Shown one piece after another: positions 17,391 to 25,807 of a stretch of DNA of 64,000 bases. The stretch's first letter is position 1. The number at the start of each line of letters is the position of its first letter. The DNA lies in NCBI RefSeq assembly GCF_018613655.1, contig NZ_JAGGPW010000004.1:524627-588626 (forward strand), written 5' to 3'. The stretch comes from Planococcus sp. ISL-109 (GTDB taxonomy: Bacteria; Bacillota; Bacilli; Bacillales_A; Planococcaceae). Under the pieces are notes generated by a model. That model was not told the DNA's origin, did not search any database, and was given only the letters and a program-made list of their open reading frames with translations. A program made the position numbers and the translations under genes.

Positions 17391-18530
17391 GTGCGAAAAA
17401 TGAAAATCGGAATTACGTGTTATCCGACGGTCGGCGGGTCTGGCGTAGTGGCGACGGAACTTGGAAAGATGCTGGCAGAAAAAGGCCACGAAATCCACTT
17501 CATCACATCCAGTACGCCTTTTCGTCTGAACCGGATGTACGCCAATATATTCAGCCACCAAGTGGACGTCAACAGCTACTCAGTATTTCAATATGCCCCT
17601 TACGATATTGCGCTTGCTACCAAAATTGCGGAAGTGATCAAAAACGAAAAGCTTGATTTACTGCATGTCCATTACGCCATCCCGCATGCAGTCTGTGCGA
17701 TTTTGGGCCGCGATATGGCCGGCTCCGACATCGGCATCGTGACGACTTTGCATGGGACTGATATTACCGTTCTCGGGACGGACAGCTCGCTGAAAGACGC
17801 CATCCGCTACGGCATTGAAAAATCGGATATCGTGACGGCAGTTTCAGATTCGTTGAAACAGCAAACATACGAAATGATCGCTCCTGACCAAAAAATTGAA
17901 ACGGTCCATAATTTCGTGGATGAACGGGAATATCATGTACGCGATTCAGCTGGGTTAAAACAGGAACTTAGCATCGAAGCGCACGAGAAAGTTTTGATTC
18001 ATGTGTCGAATTTTCGCAAAGTGAAACGGGTCGAAGACGTTATTTATACTTTTGCAAAAGTGCGGGAAGCGCTCAATGCCAAATTGCTGCTCGTCGGTGA
18101 TGGACCGGAAATAAGCTGGATCCATCAACTCGTCAAAGAACTGCATTTGGAAAATGATGTGCTGTTTCTCGGAAAACGCGACAACTTGTCGGAATTGTAC
18201 AGCATGAGTGATGTGAAATTGCTGATGTCGGAAAAAGAAGCGTTCGGCTTAGTGCTGCTAGAAGCGATGGCTTGCGGCGTTCCAGCGATTGGAACGCGCA
18301 TAGGCGGCATTCCGGAAATTATCGAACCGGGTAAAAATGGTTATTTGGTCGAACTGGGCGATAGCGACGCTGCAGCGGATGCTGCCATAAAGATCTTGGG
18401 CGACGCAGAGCTTTATCAACGGATGAGCGACGCTGCCTTAAAAACTGCGACACAGAGTTTCAGTTCCAAGAAAATCCTAGCCGAATACGAAGCGCTCTAT
18501 GCGCGTCTTTTAAAAAAGGCGGATAGCTGA
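17391..18530 (+). CDS. bshA: N-acetyl-alpha-D-glucosaminyl L-malate synthase
   Basis: BshA is a GT4-family glycosyltransferase joining GlcNAc from UDP-GlcNAc to L-malate, the first step of bacillithiol synthesis. The 379-residue sequence shows the N-terminal glycine-rich acceptor loop [12 protein letters not shown] and the C-terminal nucleotide-sugar motif [14 protein letters not shown]. It starts at GTG 17391 with GGAGGAG upstream. Its stop overlaps the cca start by one base. The expected partner bshB1 is not next to it, so the deacetylase must be encoded elsewhere or replaced. Confidence 0.95.
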   Translation: MRKMKIGITCYPTVGGSGVVATELGKMLAEKGHEIHFITSSTPFRLNRMYANIFSHQVDVNSYSVFQYAPYDIALATKIAEVIKNEKLDLLHVHYAIPHAVCAILGRDMAGSDIGIVTTLHGTDITVLGTDSSLKDAIRYGIEKSDIVTAVSDSLKQQTYEMIAPDQKIETVHNFVDEREYHVRDSAGLKQELSIEAHEKVLIHVSNFRKVKRVEDVIYTFAKVREALNAKLLLVGDGPEISWIHQLVKELHLENDVLFLGKRDNLSELYSMSDVKLLMSEKEAFGLVLLEAMACGVPAIGTRIGGIPEIIEPGKNGYLVELGDSDAAADAAIKILGDAELYQRMSDAALKTATQSFSSKKILAEYEALYARLLKKADS

Positions 18531-19663
18531 TGGAAAATGCAAAAACCATCATCGCCTGCTTAAAGCTGGCGGGGTTTGAAGCGTATATGGTCGGCGGTGC
18601 AGTAAGGGACTATTTGCGTGGCGTGACGCCACATGACATCGATGTTGCTACTTCTGCAACACCGCAGCAAGTGAAAGCTTTATTTGAGCGGACGGTGGAT
18701 ACTGGCATCGAGCACGGCACTGTACTAGTCCTTATTGGCGGCGCGGGAACCGAAGTGACCACTTTCCGGACCGAAAGCGGATATTCGGATAACCGCCGTC
18801 CAGATAAAGTGGAGTTTGTAAATTCCTTACAGGAAGATTTGCGGCGCCGCGACTTCACCATCAATGCGATGGCGATGACGGAGCAATTGGACCTTATCGA
18901 TCCGTTTGAAGGAAGGGAAGATTTGGCAGCCGGGCTTATTCGGGCGGTCGGAAATCCAAAAGAACGCTTTTATGAAGATGCGTTGCGCATGCTCCGGGCA
19001 ATCCGCTTTTCGGGGCAACTGGAGTTTCGCATTGACCCTGATACTTTACTGGCCATCATACAACATGCAGAGAGAATCCGCTCAGTGGCAATTGAACGGA
19101 TCAAAGCCGAACTGGATAAAGTGATGGTATCCCCTGCACCGAAGCTAAGCATGGGCTATTTGCTCGAAACCGGGCTCAATGAGTCTCTCCCGGCAGGCGA
19201 TTTGTTTGCGCTTGATTGGTCGATGTTCCCATCGTCTAATGATGCCTTATCCGGTTGGTTTTATCTTCTGCACCACAACGACAAACAGTTTGAGGTCATA
19301 GGGGCATACCGCTTCTCTAATCACGACAAGAAGGATTTGCAGCGGGCACTTGAAGCAAGCCGCCTGGTAGTTTGGGATGATTGGGTTTATTATCAGTATA
19401 CGGAGCGCCAGTTGGCGATTGCACAAACTGTTGTCCATCAGGATGATGCCATTAATGAGCGAAAAGCTGCCTTGCCAGTCCGCTCGAAATCGGAATTGGC
19501 GGTCAATGGCCGCGATCTGATGGAATGGACAGGGCGAAAAGCCGGTTCCTGGTTGAAAGAATGGATCTTGCAAATTGAGCAAGCGGTCGTAAATCGCCGT
19601 TTAGCCAATGACAAAGAACGGATAAAGGATTGGTTTATTGATGAATATCACCGTCACACATAA
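18530..19663 (+). CDS. cca: CCA tRNA nucleotidyltransferase
   Basis: Adds or repairs the 3' CCA end of tRNAs. The 377-residue class II enzyme has the nucleotidyltransferase motif GGAVRDYLRG followed by DIDVAT (metal-binding Asp pair) near the N terminus, RRDFTINAMA, and the RNA-binding helical body in the C-terminal half. The ATG overlaps the bshA stop (TGATGG), and the 3' end overlaps birA by 23 bases, so expression is coupled. Confidence 0.96.
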   Translation: MENAKTIIACLKLAGFEAYMVGGAVRDYLRGVTPHDIDVATSATPQQVKALFERTVDTGIEHGTVLVLIGGAGTEVTTFRTESGYSDNRRPDKVEFVNSLQEDLRRRDFTINAMAMTEQLDLIDPFEGREDLAAGLIRAVGNPKERFYEDALRMLRAIRFSGQLEFRIDPDTLLAIIQHAERIRSVAIERIKAELDKVMVSPAPKLSMGYLLETGLNESLPAGDLFALDWSMFPSSNDALSGWFYLLHHNDKQFEVIGAYRFSNHDKKDLQRALEASRLVVWDDWVYYQYTERQLAIAQTVVHQDDAINERKAALPVRSKSELAVNGRDLMEWTGRKAGSWLKEWILQIEQAVVNRRLANDKERIKDWFIDEYHRHT

Positions 19664-20621
19664 ATTGGCGAAACGTTTGCTAGAAGCTGGCGAGGAGCCT
19701 GTATCGGGCCAGCAACTGGCAGAGGAGTTCGGCATTTCCCGGACAGCCATATGGAAGCATATGAAAGAGCTAGAAGAGATGGGCTATGAAATCGATTCGG
19801 TCCGCAAAAAAGGCTATCGCGTCAAGAAAAGCCCGGATAACCTGGAAGCCTTTTCTGTCCAGACGGGGCTCAATACAAAAAAAATCGGGGGCCACATTAC
19901 TCATTTGGAGCAATGTGCGTCGACGCAAATCGTCGCCCACAAATTAGCCCAAGAAGGAGCAGTGGACGGAACGGTCGTCATCGCAGAGCTGCAGACCGAA
20001 GGCAGAGGGCGCTTGATGAGAAAATGGGATTCCGCACATGGCAAAGGCATCTGGATGAGTATCATACTGCGGCCGAATGTTCCGCCACATAAAGCCCCTC
20101 AGTTTACGCTAGTTGCGGCCGTCGCGGTCGTCCGGGCTATACAACAAGTCACAGGGCTTGAGCCGATGATCAAATGGCCGAATGATATTTTATTCGGTGC
20201 GAAAAAAGCAACAGGCATCTTAACCGAACTACAGTCGGATGCGGACGGCATTCAGGCGCTGATCATCGGTATCGGTGTCAACGTCAATCAGCAGCTGGAT
20301 GATTTCGACCCATCAGTCCAAGACATCGCCACTTCGTTAAGCTTGGAATCGGGCACTGTGGTGAACCGCCGTGAATTGGCGCAGGAAATTTTGCGATGCT
20401 TAGAACTGTATACTGACATGTATATCGAGCATGGATTTTCCCCGTTAAAACATTTATGGGAAGGGCATTCGGCAACGATCGGCAAAGCGGTGCGAGCGCG
20501 GATGTCCAGGGAAACTTTGGAAGGCATTGCCGAAGGGATTACAGAAGACGGCGTCTTGCAGCTCCGAACGGCAGACGGCAAGCTCCATGGCATTTATTCG
20601 GCTGATATCGAACTGAAGTAA
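19641..20621 (+). CDS. birA: Bifunctional biotin-protein ligase / biotin operon repressor
   Basis: BirA biotinylates carboxylase carrier domains and represses biotin genes. The 326-residue protein has an N-terminal winged helix (ISRTAIWKHMKELEEMGY, residues ~30-47), the biotinyl-AMP loop EGRGRLMRKW and KWPNDI, and a C-terminal beta domain. The presence of the helix-turn-helix marks it as a regulatory (group II) BirA. ATG 19641 follows AAAGGA (19624-19629) at 11 bases. It ends the dapB-birA run; a new promoter follows. Confidence 0.95.
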   Translation: MNITVTHKLAKRLLEAGEEPVSGQQLAEEFGISRTAIWKHMKELEEMGYEIDSVRKKGYRVKKSPDNLEAFSVQTGLNTKKIGGHITHLEQCASTQIVAHKLAQEGAVDGTVVIAELQTEGRGRLMRKWDSAHGKGIWMSIILRPNVPPHKAPQFTLVAAVAVVRAIQQVTGLEPMIKWPNDILFGAKKATGILTELQSDADGIQALIIGIGVNVNQQLDDFDPSVQDIATSLSLESGTVVNRRELAQEILRCLELYTDMYIEHGFSPLKHLWEGHSATIGKAVRARMSRETLEGIAEGITEDGVLQLRTADGKLHGIYSADIELK

Positions 20622-20647
20622 TGGATATAGGCAAGTTCAGGAAATTC

Positions 20648-20843
20648 TGCTATAGTGAAAATAACGGGCAGTATCCACTGTGAACTGCACCGCAGCAACG
20701 CAAGACAGCAAATACAATTGTATACAAATCTGCCTTGATCAGCGCATGACAGGGACGGAGGAAACCGAATTGGAATTTTCTGTCCTTCTGTCTTTCGACA
20801 GAAGGCTTTTTATATGGTTTTCTCCTAAAAAGGAGAGGAAAAC
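20648..20843 (+). ncRNA. Structured 5' leader of panC (candidate cis-regulatory RNA)
   Basis: After an extended -10 box (TGC TATAGT, ending 20656) there is a ~180-base untranslated leader. Visible elements: GCAGT 20668-20672 can pair with ACTGC 20684-20688, while the same CTGC can instead pair with GCAG 20692-20695; a 12-base palindrome at 20712-20723; two GACAG copies (20704-20708, 20748-20752) that can pair with CTGTC in the 5' arm of the terminator at 20784-20811; and a 6-bp hairpin TCTCCT/AGGAGA (20821-20836) that would hide the panC ribosome binding site. A 'pan' RNA motif is known upstream of pantothenate genes in Firmicutes; whether this is it could not be tested here. Confidence 0.55.
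20784..20811 (+). terminator. Attenuator-type terminator in the panC leader
   Basis: CCTTCTGTC and GACAGAAGG (9 bp) close a TTTC loop followed by CTTTTT; it lies between the promoter and panC, so read-through is required for panCD expression. Confidence 0.8.
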
Positions 20844-21680
20844 ATGCAAGTGGTAAAAAGTTTACAGGATTTTAAAGCGTGGGTCAGGGAAGTGAAAAAT
20901 AGTGGCCGATCAATCGGGTTGGTGCCGACGATGGGTTTCTTGCACGAAGGACATTTGTCGCTCGTCGAACAGGCGAAAGCGGAAAACGATCAAGTCGTCA
21001 TGAGCATTTTCGTCAATCCGGCACAGTTCGGGCCAAATGAAGATTTTGATCGTTACCCGCGCGATTTCGAGCGAGACAGCATGCTAGCGGAAAAAGCAGG
21101 AGTCGATGTGATCTTTGCACCGTCTGCTGAGGAGATGTATCCGCGCAAATCACAGCTTTCGATAAGCGCTGGATCGCTTGCAACCGTTCTATGTGGTGCG
21201 AGCAGGCCCGGCCATTTCGATGGCGTTTTGAAAGTGGTGACGAAGTTATTCCACCTCGCTGAACCCGACATCGCCTATTTCGGCCAGAAGGACGCCCAGC
21301 AGTTGGCTATCATCGAATCGCTCGTGCGCGATTTCAACTTTCCGATGGAAATACACCGAGTCGCCACGGTCCGTGAACAAGACGGCTTGGCGAAAAGCTC
21401 GCGCAATGTGTATTTAAGTGAGCCGGAGCGCAAGGAAGCGTCGATGCTTTATGAAGCTTTGCAGCAAGGGAAAACAGCTGCCCAACAAGGCCGCAACCCC
21501 GTTCCTGAAATGGAGCAGTTCCTTCAGGCCGAAACGTCAGGCGTTATCGATTATATTGAACTGCTTTCTTATCCCGATTTGACGCCGGACCCGAACGGAC
21601 AAGTAATCTTGGCGCTCGCTGTACAGTTCGAGCGCGCCCGTCTTATCGACAATATCATTTTCACTTTAAAGGAGAACTGA
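20844..21680 (+). CDS. panC: Pantothenate synthetase
   Basis: PanC condenses pantoate with beta-alanine using ATP to give pantothenate (vitamin B5). The 278-residue protein has the HIGH-like ATP-binding motif in PTMGFLHEGHLSL (residues ~27-39) and a KSSRN segment (KMSKS-like). Its AGGAGAGG ribosome binding site is part of a potential hairpin. panD follows after 3 bases; panB, normally the first gene of the operon, is absent upstream. Confidence 0.97.
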   Translation: MQVVKSLQDFKAWVREVKNSGRSIGLVPTMGFLHEGHLSLVEQAKAENDQVVMSIFVNPAQFGPNEDFDRYPRDFERDSMLAEKAGVDVIFAPSAEEMYPRKSQLSISAGSLATVLCGASRPGHFDGVLKVVTKLFHLAEPDIAYFGQKDAQQLAIIESLVRDFNFPMEIHRVATVREQDGLAKSSRNVYLSEPERKEASMLYEALQQGKTAAQQGRNPVPEMEQFLQAETSGVIDYIELLSYPDLTPDPNGQVILALAVQFERARLIDNIIFTLKEN

Positions 21681-21683
21681 CCT

Positions 21684-22067
21684 ATGCTTAGAATGATGCT
21701 CAATTCCAAAATCCACCGTGCCACTGTGACAGAAGCCGATTTGAATTATGTCGGTAGCATCACGATCGACCAGAATCTTCTGGATGCAGTCGGCATGCTG
21801 CCGAACGAGAAAGTCCACATCGTCAACAATAATAACGGCGCCCGCTTTGAAACATATATCATCGCCGGAGAGCGCGGTAGCGGCGTTATTTGTGTCAACG
21901 GTGCAGCGGCACGCCTCGTCCAACGTGGCGACATCGTCATCATCTTGTCTTACGGATATGTCATGGATAAAGATGCACGCGACCATAAGCCGACAGTGGC
22001 GATCATGAATACAGACAATTCAATCAAAGAAATCATCCATTATGAGCCAGAAGCAACAATCATGTAA
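21684..22067 (+). CDS. panD: Aspartate 1-decarboxylase precursor
   Basis: PanD makes beta-alanine from aspartate, the partner substrate of PanC. The 127-residue pyruvoyl enzyme contains the self-cleavage site Gly24-Ser25 in NYVGSITID, and the conserved [10 protein letters not shown] segment. AAAGGAG inside the panC end provides the ribosome binding site. It closes the panCD operon before a strong terminator. Confidence 0.97.
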   Translation: MLRMMLNSKIHRATVTEADLNYVGSITIDQNLLDAVGMLPNEKVHIVNNNNGARFETYIIAGERGSGVICVNGAAARLVQRGDIVIILSYGYVMDKDARDHKPTVAIMNTDNSIKEIIHYEPEATIM

Positions 22068-22080
22068 CAATACAGCTCTA

Positions 22081-22130
22081 AAACACCGCAACAGGAATGC
22101 ACGATTTCCTAATTGCGGTGTTTATTTTTT
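22081..22130 (+). terminator. Terminator after panCD
   Basis: AAACACCGCAA (22081-22091) pairs perfectly with TTGCGGTGTTT (22113-22123), with a small internal GGAA/TTCC hairpin in the loop, followed by a T-rich run. Confidence 0.9.
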
Positions 22131-22211
22131 TCATAGTGTTGGAGCCGGCGAACAGGCGGGGAATATGTTACAATTTTTCGTGAGAGAACCACCTGAGAAA
22201 GAGGGGTTAAT

Positions 22212-24971
22212 ATGAATTCCCAAAAATATATCGTTGTTGATATCGAAACAACGGGCCATTCCCCTGCAAAAGGTGATCGGATTATCCAACTGGCAATGGT
22301 TACAATCGAACATGGCGAAATTACTGATACATATACGAAATTTATCAATCCGCAGCGCAAAATCCCTGCGTTCATACAAGACTTGACCAATATTACCGAG
22401 CAGGATGTTGTAGATGCTGAACCGTTCGAATCGCATGCGGAAGAAGTATATAGCCGCTTAGAAGGCACAATTTTTGTCGCCCACAACATCCATTTCGACT
22501 TGCCGTTTCTTCAGGCGGAATTGAAGCGGGCAGGACTGCCGATGTGGCACGGGCTTGCGATGGATACGGTGGAACTCGCGCGCCTCGTCTATCCGACCGC
22601 CTTCAGCTATAAATTGCAGGACATCGTGGCAGAACAAGGAATTGCGCTCGAGAGCGCACACCGTGCAGATGATGATGCCTTTGCGACGGCGGAATTGTTT
22701 TTAAAAGCCAAACAGGCGCTGGTGGAACTTCCGTACGACACGCTGGTGCTGCTGCATAAACGTTCTTTCCAGTTAAAATCGGATTTGTCGCGTTTGCTGT
22801 TTGAAATCACCCAGCAAAAGCGCAATAGCCAAGCGGACCGCTTCAAGCACTTCCGCGGCATTCCGATCGTCCCGAAAACCAGTCGTGAAGGATTAGAATC
22901 GTCAGAACCGCTTACTGATTGGCGCAGCGGGCTGGAAAAAATCATGCCGAATTACGAAAATCGGCCGAGCCAAGTGGCGATGATGCGATCGATCGATCAA
23001 GCGATCCGTGAGCGCAAAGAACTTGTGATTGAAGCATCGACCGGAATGGGAAAAACACTCGGGTACCTGCTGCCGGCCGCCTCTTATGCGCTTGAATCCG
23101 GCAAACAGGTCGTGGTCAGTACGTACACGACACATCTGCAAGATCAGCTCGTATCAAAAGAAGTCAAACTGGCTGAACAGTTTTTAGGAACAGGAGTTCG
23201 CGTTTCACTTATTAAAGGACTGACACATTACATCGACTTGAGCCGCTTTTTCGATTTGCTTCACGGAGACGATGAATCCTACGATGAAACCTTTACCATC
23301 ATGCAAATTCTCGTATGGCTTACTGCGACCCGTACAGGTGATTTGAATGAATTGAACGCATCGAGTGGCGGCCAATTGCTGATTGATAAAGTCAGGCGGT
23401 CGCATTTGCGCAAATTGTCCCGCGAAGAAAAAAAAGTTGATTTTTATGAATACGCGTTGACTGAGGCAGAACACGCCCATGTCATCGTGACAAATCATGC
23501 CTTTTTGTTGAACCCCCACACGCAAAAGCGCTCAGTGCTGAAAAATGTCGATGCTTACATATGGGATGAAGCGCACCAAGTTGTGCAAGCAGCAGTCGCC
23601 CATAAGGAGAAGACTTTTGTCTACACACAGTGGCGCTACGTCTTCGGGCAGATTGGGAGTTTTGATGAAAACCAGCTATTTGCTTCATTTTACCGTGTTG
23701 CGGAAGCGCAGCGGTTTGCAAGGGTGCCGGAGTTGCTTCAAATGGAGTCGCTGTTTTTGAAATATACCAGTTTGTTCGATGTCATCTCACTCGACTTGGC
23801 GCAAGCTTTTCAAGAGAAATTCCACAATAGCCGCCAGAAAAAATGCGCCGCATTGTTGGATGAGCTGAATTTCGAGCGGGAGCAATTTTTGGAGTTGCTG
23901 CGCTTTTTGAACAGCTGGATCGATATGGCTCAGACGATTTTGCAAAAAGCCGAGCGTTTTACGGAATTGACGATGGCCGACCGGCTTATCATTGCGGACT
24001 TCCGCTATTGGACAGAAGAATTATTGCTTAAAGCTGTGGAATTCAGTGAAATCTTCGTTTTTCCGAAAGAAGACGAAGTTTCTTGGGTCGAAGGCGACCT
24101 GCGCAGCATGCCGACTAGTTTGTCGCTGTACAAGCGGCCGTATGAAGTGGCTTCGCTCGTCGATAAAGTGGTGGGGCAGGCACGCGGAGAAAAAGCGATT
24201 ATTTGGCTTTCGGGAACGATGAGCGTTCCGTCGAACGAACGCTTTATCGTCAACCAGTTGGGCATTCCGCTTCATGTGCCCATCGAGAAATTTGAGCCGG
24301 CCGACCAGTTCTACAGCGGGGCAAAAGTGTATATCGTAGAAGATATGCCGGACATTCAGCAAGTCGCCCAGCATGAATACATCGAATCGGTGGCGGATGC
24401 TGTTTCGCAGACGGTGCTGGTGACGGAAGGCCGCTGTTTTGTGCTGTTTACGTCACAGGACATGCTCCGAAAAACTGTCGATTTGATTCAGGATTCTCAG
24501 TTATTGGACGATTATATGCTATTTGCACAAGGCATGTCATCAGGAAGCCGGATGAAGCTGCTGAAATCATTCCAGCGCTTCCAAAAATCGGTGTTGTTCG
24601 GAACGAATAGTTTCTGGGAAGGCGTCGACGTGCCGGGAGATGCGTTGCGCGCGGTCGTCGTCGTTAGGCTGCCATTCACGTCACCCGAAGAGCCGGTATT
24701 CAAAGCGAAGTCACGCATTATTTCGAAAGAAGGCATCAATCCGTTTCTGCATTATGCACTGCCGGAAGCGGTGCTGCGTCTGCGTCAAGGATTCGGCCGT
24801 CTGATTCGCTCGAAAAATGATAAAGGTTTGTTTATCGTACTCGACCGCCGCATCGAAACGAAATCCTACGGACAGGAATTTCTGCAGGCTCTGCCGGATG
24901 TGCCGATAGCGAAAGTGTCTTTGGAAAAGATGGTAACGGATATTGAACATTGGTATAATAAGCAAGGATAA
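22212..24971 (+). CDS. dinG: DinG-type 3'-5' exonuclease with helicase-like domain
   Basis: A 919-residue protein with an N-terminal DEDD exonuclease domain (VDIETTG at residues ~9-15, HNIHFDLPFL and HRADDDA further on) and a C-terminal XPD/DinG-like ATPase domain: Walker A ASTGMGKT near residue 276 and the DEAH box near 452. The four cysteines of the iron-sulfur cluster found in E. coli DinG are not evident, as in Firmicute DinG, where the protein acts as an exonuclease rather than a helicase. It follows panD as in B. subtilis. A TG-TACAAT extended -10 lies near 22174. Confidence 0.93.
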   Translation: MNSQKYIVVDIETTGHSPAKGDRIIQLAMVTIEHGEITDTYTKFINPQRKIPAFIQDLTNITEQDVVDAEPFESHAEEVYSRLEGTIFVAHNIHFDLPFLQAELKRAGLPMWHGLAMDTVELARLVYPTAFSYKLQDIVAEQGIALESAHRADDDAFATAELFLKAKQALVELPYDTLVLLHKRSFQLKSDLSRLLFEITQQKRNSQADRFKHFRGIPIVPKTSREGLESSEPLTDWRSGLEKIMPNYENRPSQVAMMRSIDQAIRERKELVIEASTGMGKTLGYLLPAASYALESGKQVVVSTYTTHLQDQLVSKEVKLAEQFLGTGVRVSLIKGLTHYIDLSRFFDLLHGDDESYDETFTIMQILVWLTATRTGDLNELNASSGGQLLIDKVRRSHLRKLSREEKKVDFYEYALTEAEHAHVIVTNHAFLLNPHTQKRSVLKNVDAYIWDEAHQVVQAAVAHKEKTFVYTQWRYVFGQIGSFDENQLFASFYRVAEAQRFARVPELLQMESLFLKYTSLFDVISLDLAQAFQEKFHNSRQKKCAALLDELNFEREQFLELLRFLNSWIDMAQTILQKAERFTELTMADRLIIADFRYWTEELLLKAVEFSEIFVFPKEDEVSWVEGDLRSMPTSLSLYKRPYEVASLVDKVVGQARGEKAIIWLSGTMSVPSNERFIVNQLGIPLHVPIEKFEPADQFYSGAKVYIVEDMPDIQQVAQHEYIESVADAVSQTVLVTEGRCFVLFTSQDMLRKTVDLIQDSQLLDDYMLFAQGMSSGSRMKLLKSFQRFQKSVLFGTNSFWEGVDVPGDALRAVVVVRLPFTSPEEPVFKAKSRIISKEGINPFLHYALPEAVLRLRQGFGRLIRSKNDKGLFIVLDRRIETKSYGQEFLQALPDVPIAKVSLEKMVTDIEHWYNKQG

Positions 24972-24983
24972 AGAGAAACTTCG

Positions 24984-25099
24984 ATCAATGGGGATTCTTT
25001 TCCCCACTGATTGTAAGTTGATCCAATCGGACTTTTACGGCCCGTTGATCTCCCGCTTAAAGAAGTGAGAGTCTTACGGACCGTTAAAGCAGGATAAAG
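24984..25099. repeat. Structured non-coding element between dinG and ypmA
   Basis: Two stem-loops are visible. ATCAATGGGGA (24984-24994) pairs with TTCCCCACTGAT (25000-25011) with one mismatch. CTCCCGCTT (25050-25058) pairs with AAGTGAGAG (25063-25071), and is enclosed by two near-identical arms, TTACGG-N-CCGTT at 25036-25046 and 25075-25085, that can pair with each other. The GTTGATC word occurs twice. The layout resembles the ends or guide-RNA region of IS200/IS605 elements or a miniature element, but there is no ORF and this origin is inference. Confidence 0.5.
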
Positions 25100-25140
25100 C
25101 GGACAAAGTTTCGCCCTCAATCGAAAGGAAGTGCCGAACA

Positions 25141-25311
25141 ATGGAGTCCAAAATCGAAGTATTAACGACTGTGCAAGTCGACTACCAATCCGATCTGTAC
25201 AAAGTGGTCGATGCATTAAACCGGACATTGAAGGACCGTGATTTGATGTTTGGTTTGGCGCTTGATAAAGACGACCAGACAAAAGCGGTTTTTACAGTTT
25301 ATAAAACCTAG
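25141..25311 (+). CDS. ypmA: Small conserved protein YpmA (DUF4264)
   Basis: A 56-residue protein reading MESKIEVLTTVQVDY... to ...KAVFTVYKT, recognised as YpmA, which lies between dinG and ypmB in B. subtilis as here. It is cytosolic, with an alpha/beta pattern and no catalytic motif; role unknown. AAAGGAAG (25123-25130) precedes ATG 25141 by 10 bases. The TAG stop overlaps the AGGTGA ribosome binding site of ypmB. Confidence 0.88.
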   Translation: MESKIEVLTTVQVDYQSDLYKVVDALNRTLKDRDLMFGLALDKDDQTKAVFTVYKT

Positions 25312-25319
25312 GTGATTAT

Positions 25320-25793
25320 ATGAAAGAATGGATGAAGTTTATCGTTGGCTTCCTTGCTTTGCTCGCCGTTGTAATCGTCCTCATCATTTTATTTTTGGGC
25401 AATAAGCCGTTTTCCGAAACAGAGCAGGCAGCGATCGAACAAGTAGAGGCAGATGGGGTCCTCTCGGAAGTGGACCGGGCTTATGTCTATACTAGTGCTG
25501 TGCAATCGGTGACGGTTCTCGGGACGGATGAAGAAGGTAGATTAAAGGCGGTTTTCGTCTCTGAAGACGGGGAAATGGAGACGCTGATGCTGGAAGATCA
25601 AGTAACCGCGCAACAAGCACGCGAGATTGTCCAAGCCGATATGGAAGTGAAGAAAATCCTTCATACGAAGCTCGGCATGGAAAGTGCGGGAGCGGTATGG
25701 GAAATTGCCTTCCTGAATGAATCGGACCGCCTGAACTATGTGTATCTGTTGGCGGAAGACGGCACGTGGTGGAAACGCATACTGAATTTGTGA
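25320..25793 (+). CDS. ypmB: Membrane-anchored YpmB protein (DUF5590)
   Basis: A 157-residue protein with one N-terminal transmembrane helix (residues ~8-28) and an extracytoplasmic domain containing two PepSY-like repeats (around DEEGRLKAVFVSEDG and the tryptophan-rich TWWKRIL end). It matches YpmB of Bacillus by position and design. Function is unknown. AGGTGA sits 4 bases before ATG 25320. Confidence 0.86.
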   Translation: MKEWMKFIVGFLALLAVVIVLIILFLGNKPFSETEQAAIEQVEADGVLSEVDRAYVYTSAVQSVTVLGTDEEGRLKAVFVSEDGEMETLMLEDQVTAQQAREIVQADMEVKKILHTKLGMESAGAVWEIAFLNESDRLNYVYLLAEDGTWWKRILNL

Positions 25794-25807
25794 AAGGGTT
25801 GAGAAAT

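Noticed and set aside
20648-20843. T-box or a classical riboswitch (cobalamin, FMN, TPP, SAM, THF) upstream of panC
   Set aside because: None of the conserved boxes, for example the T-box AGGGTGG-ACCGCG, was found, so only an unclassified leader is reported.
25766-25807. Earlier ATG start for aspB
   Set aside because: It overlaps ypmB, has no ribosome binding site, and the residues added do not fit the family N terminus.
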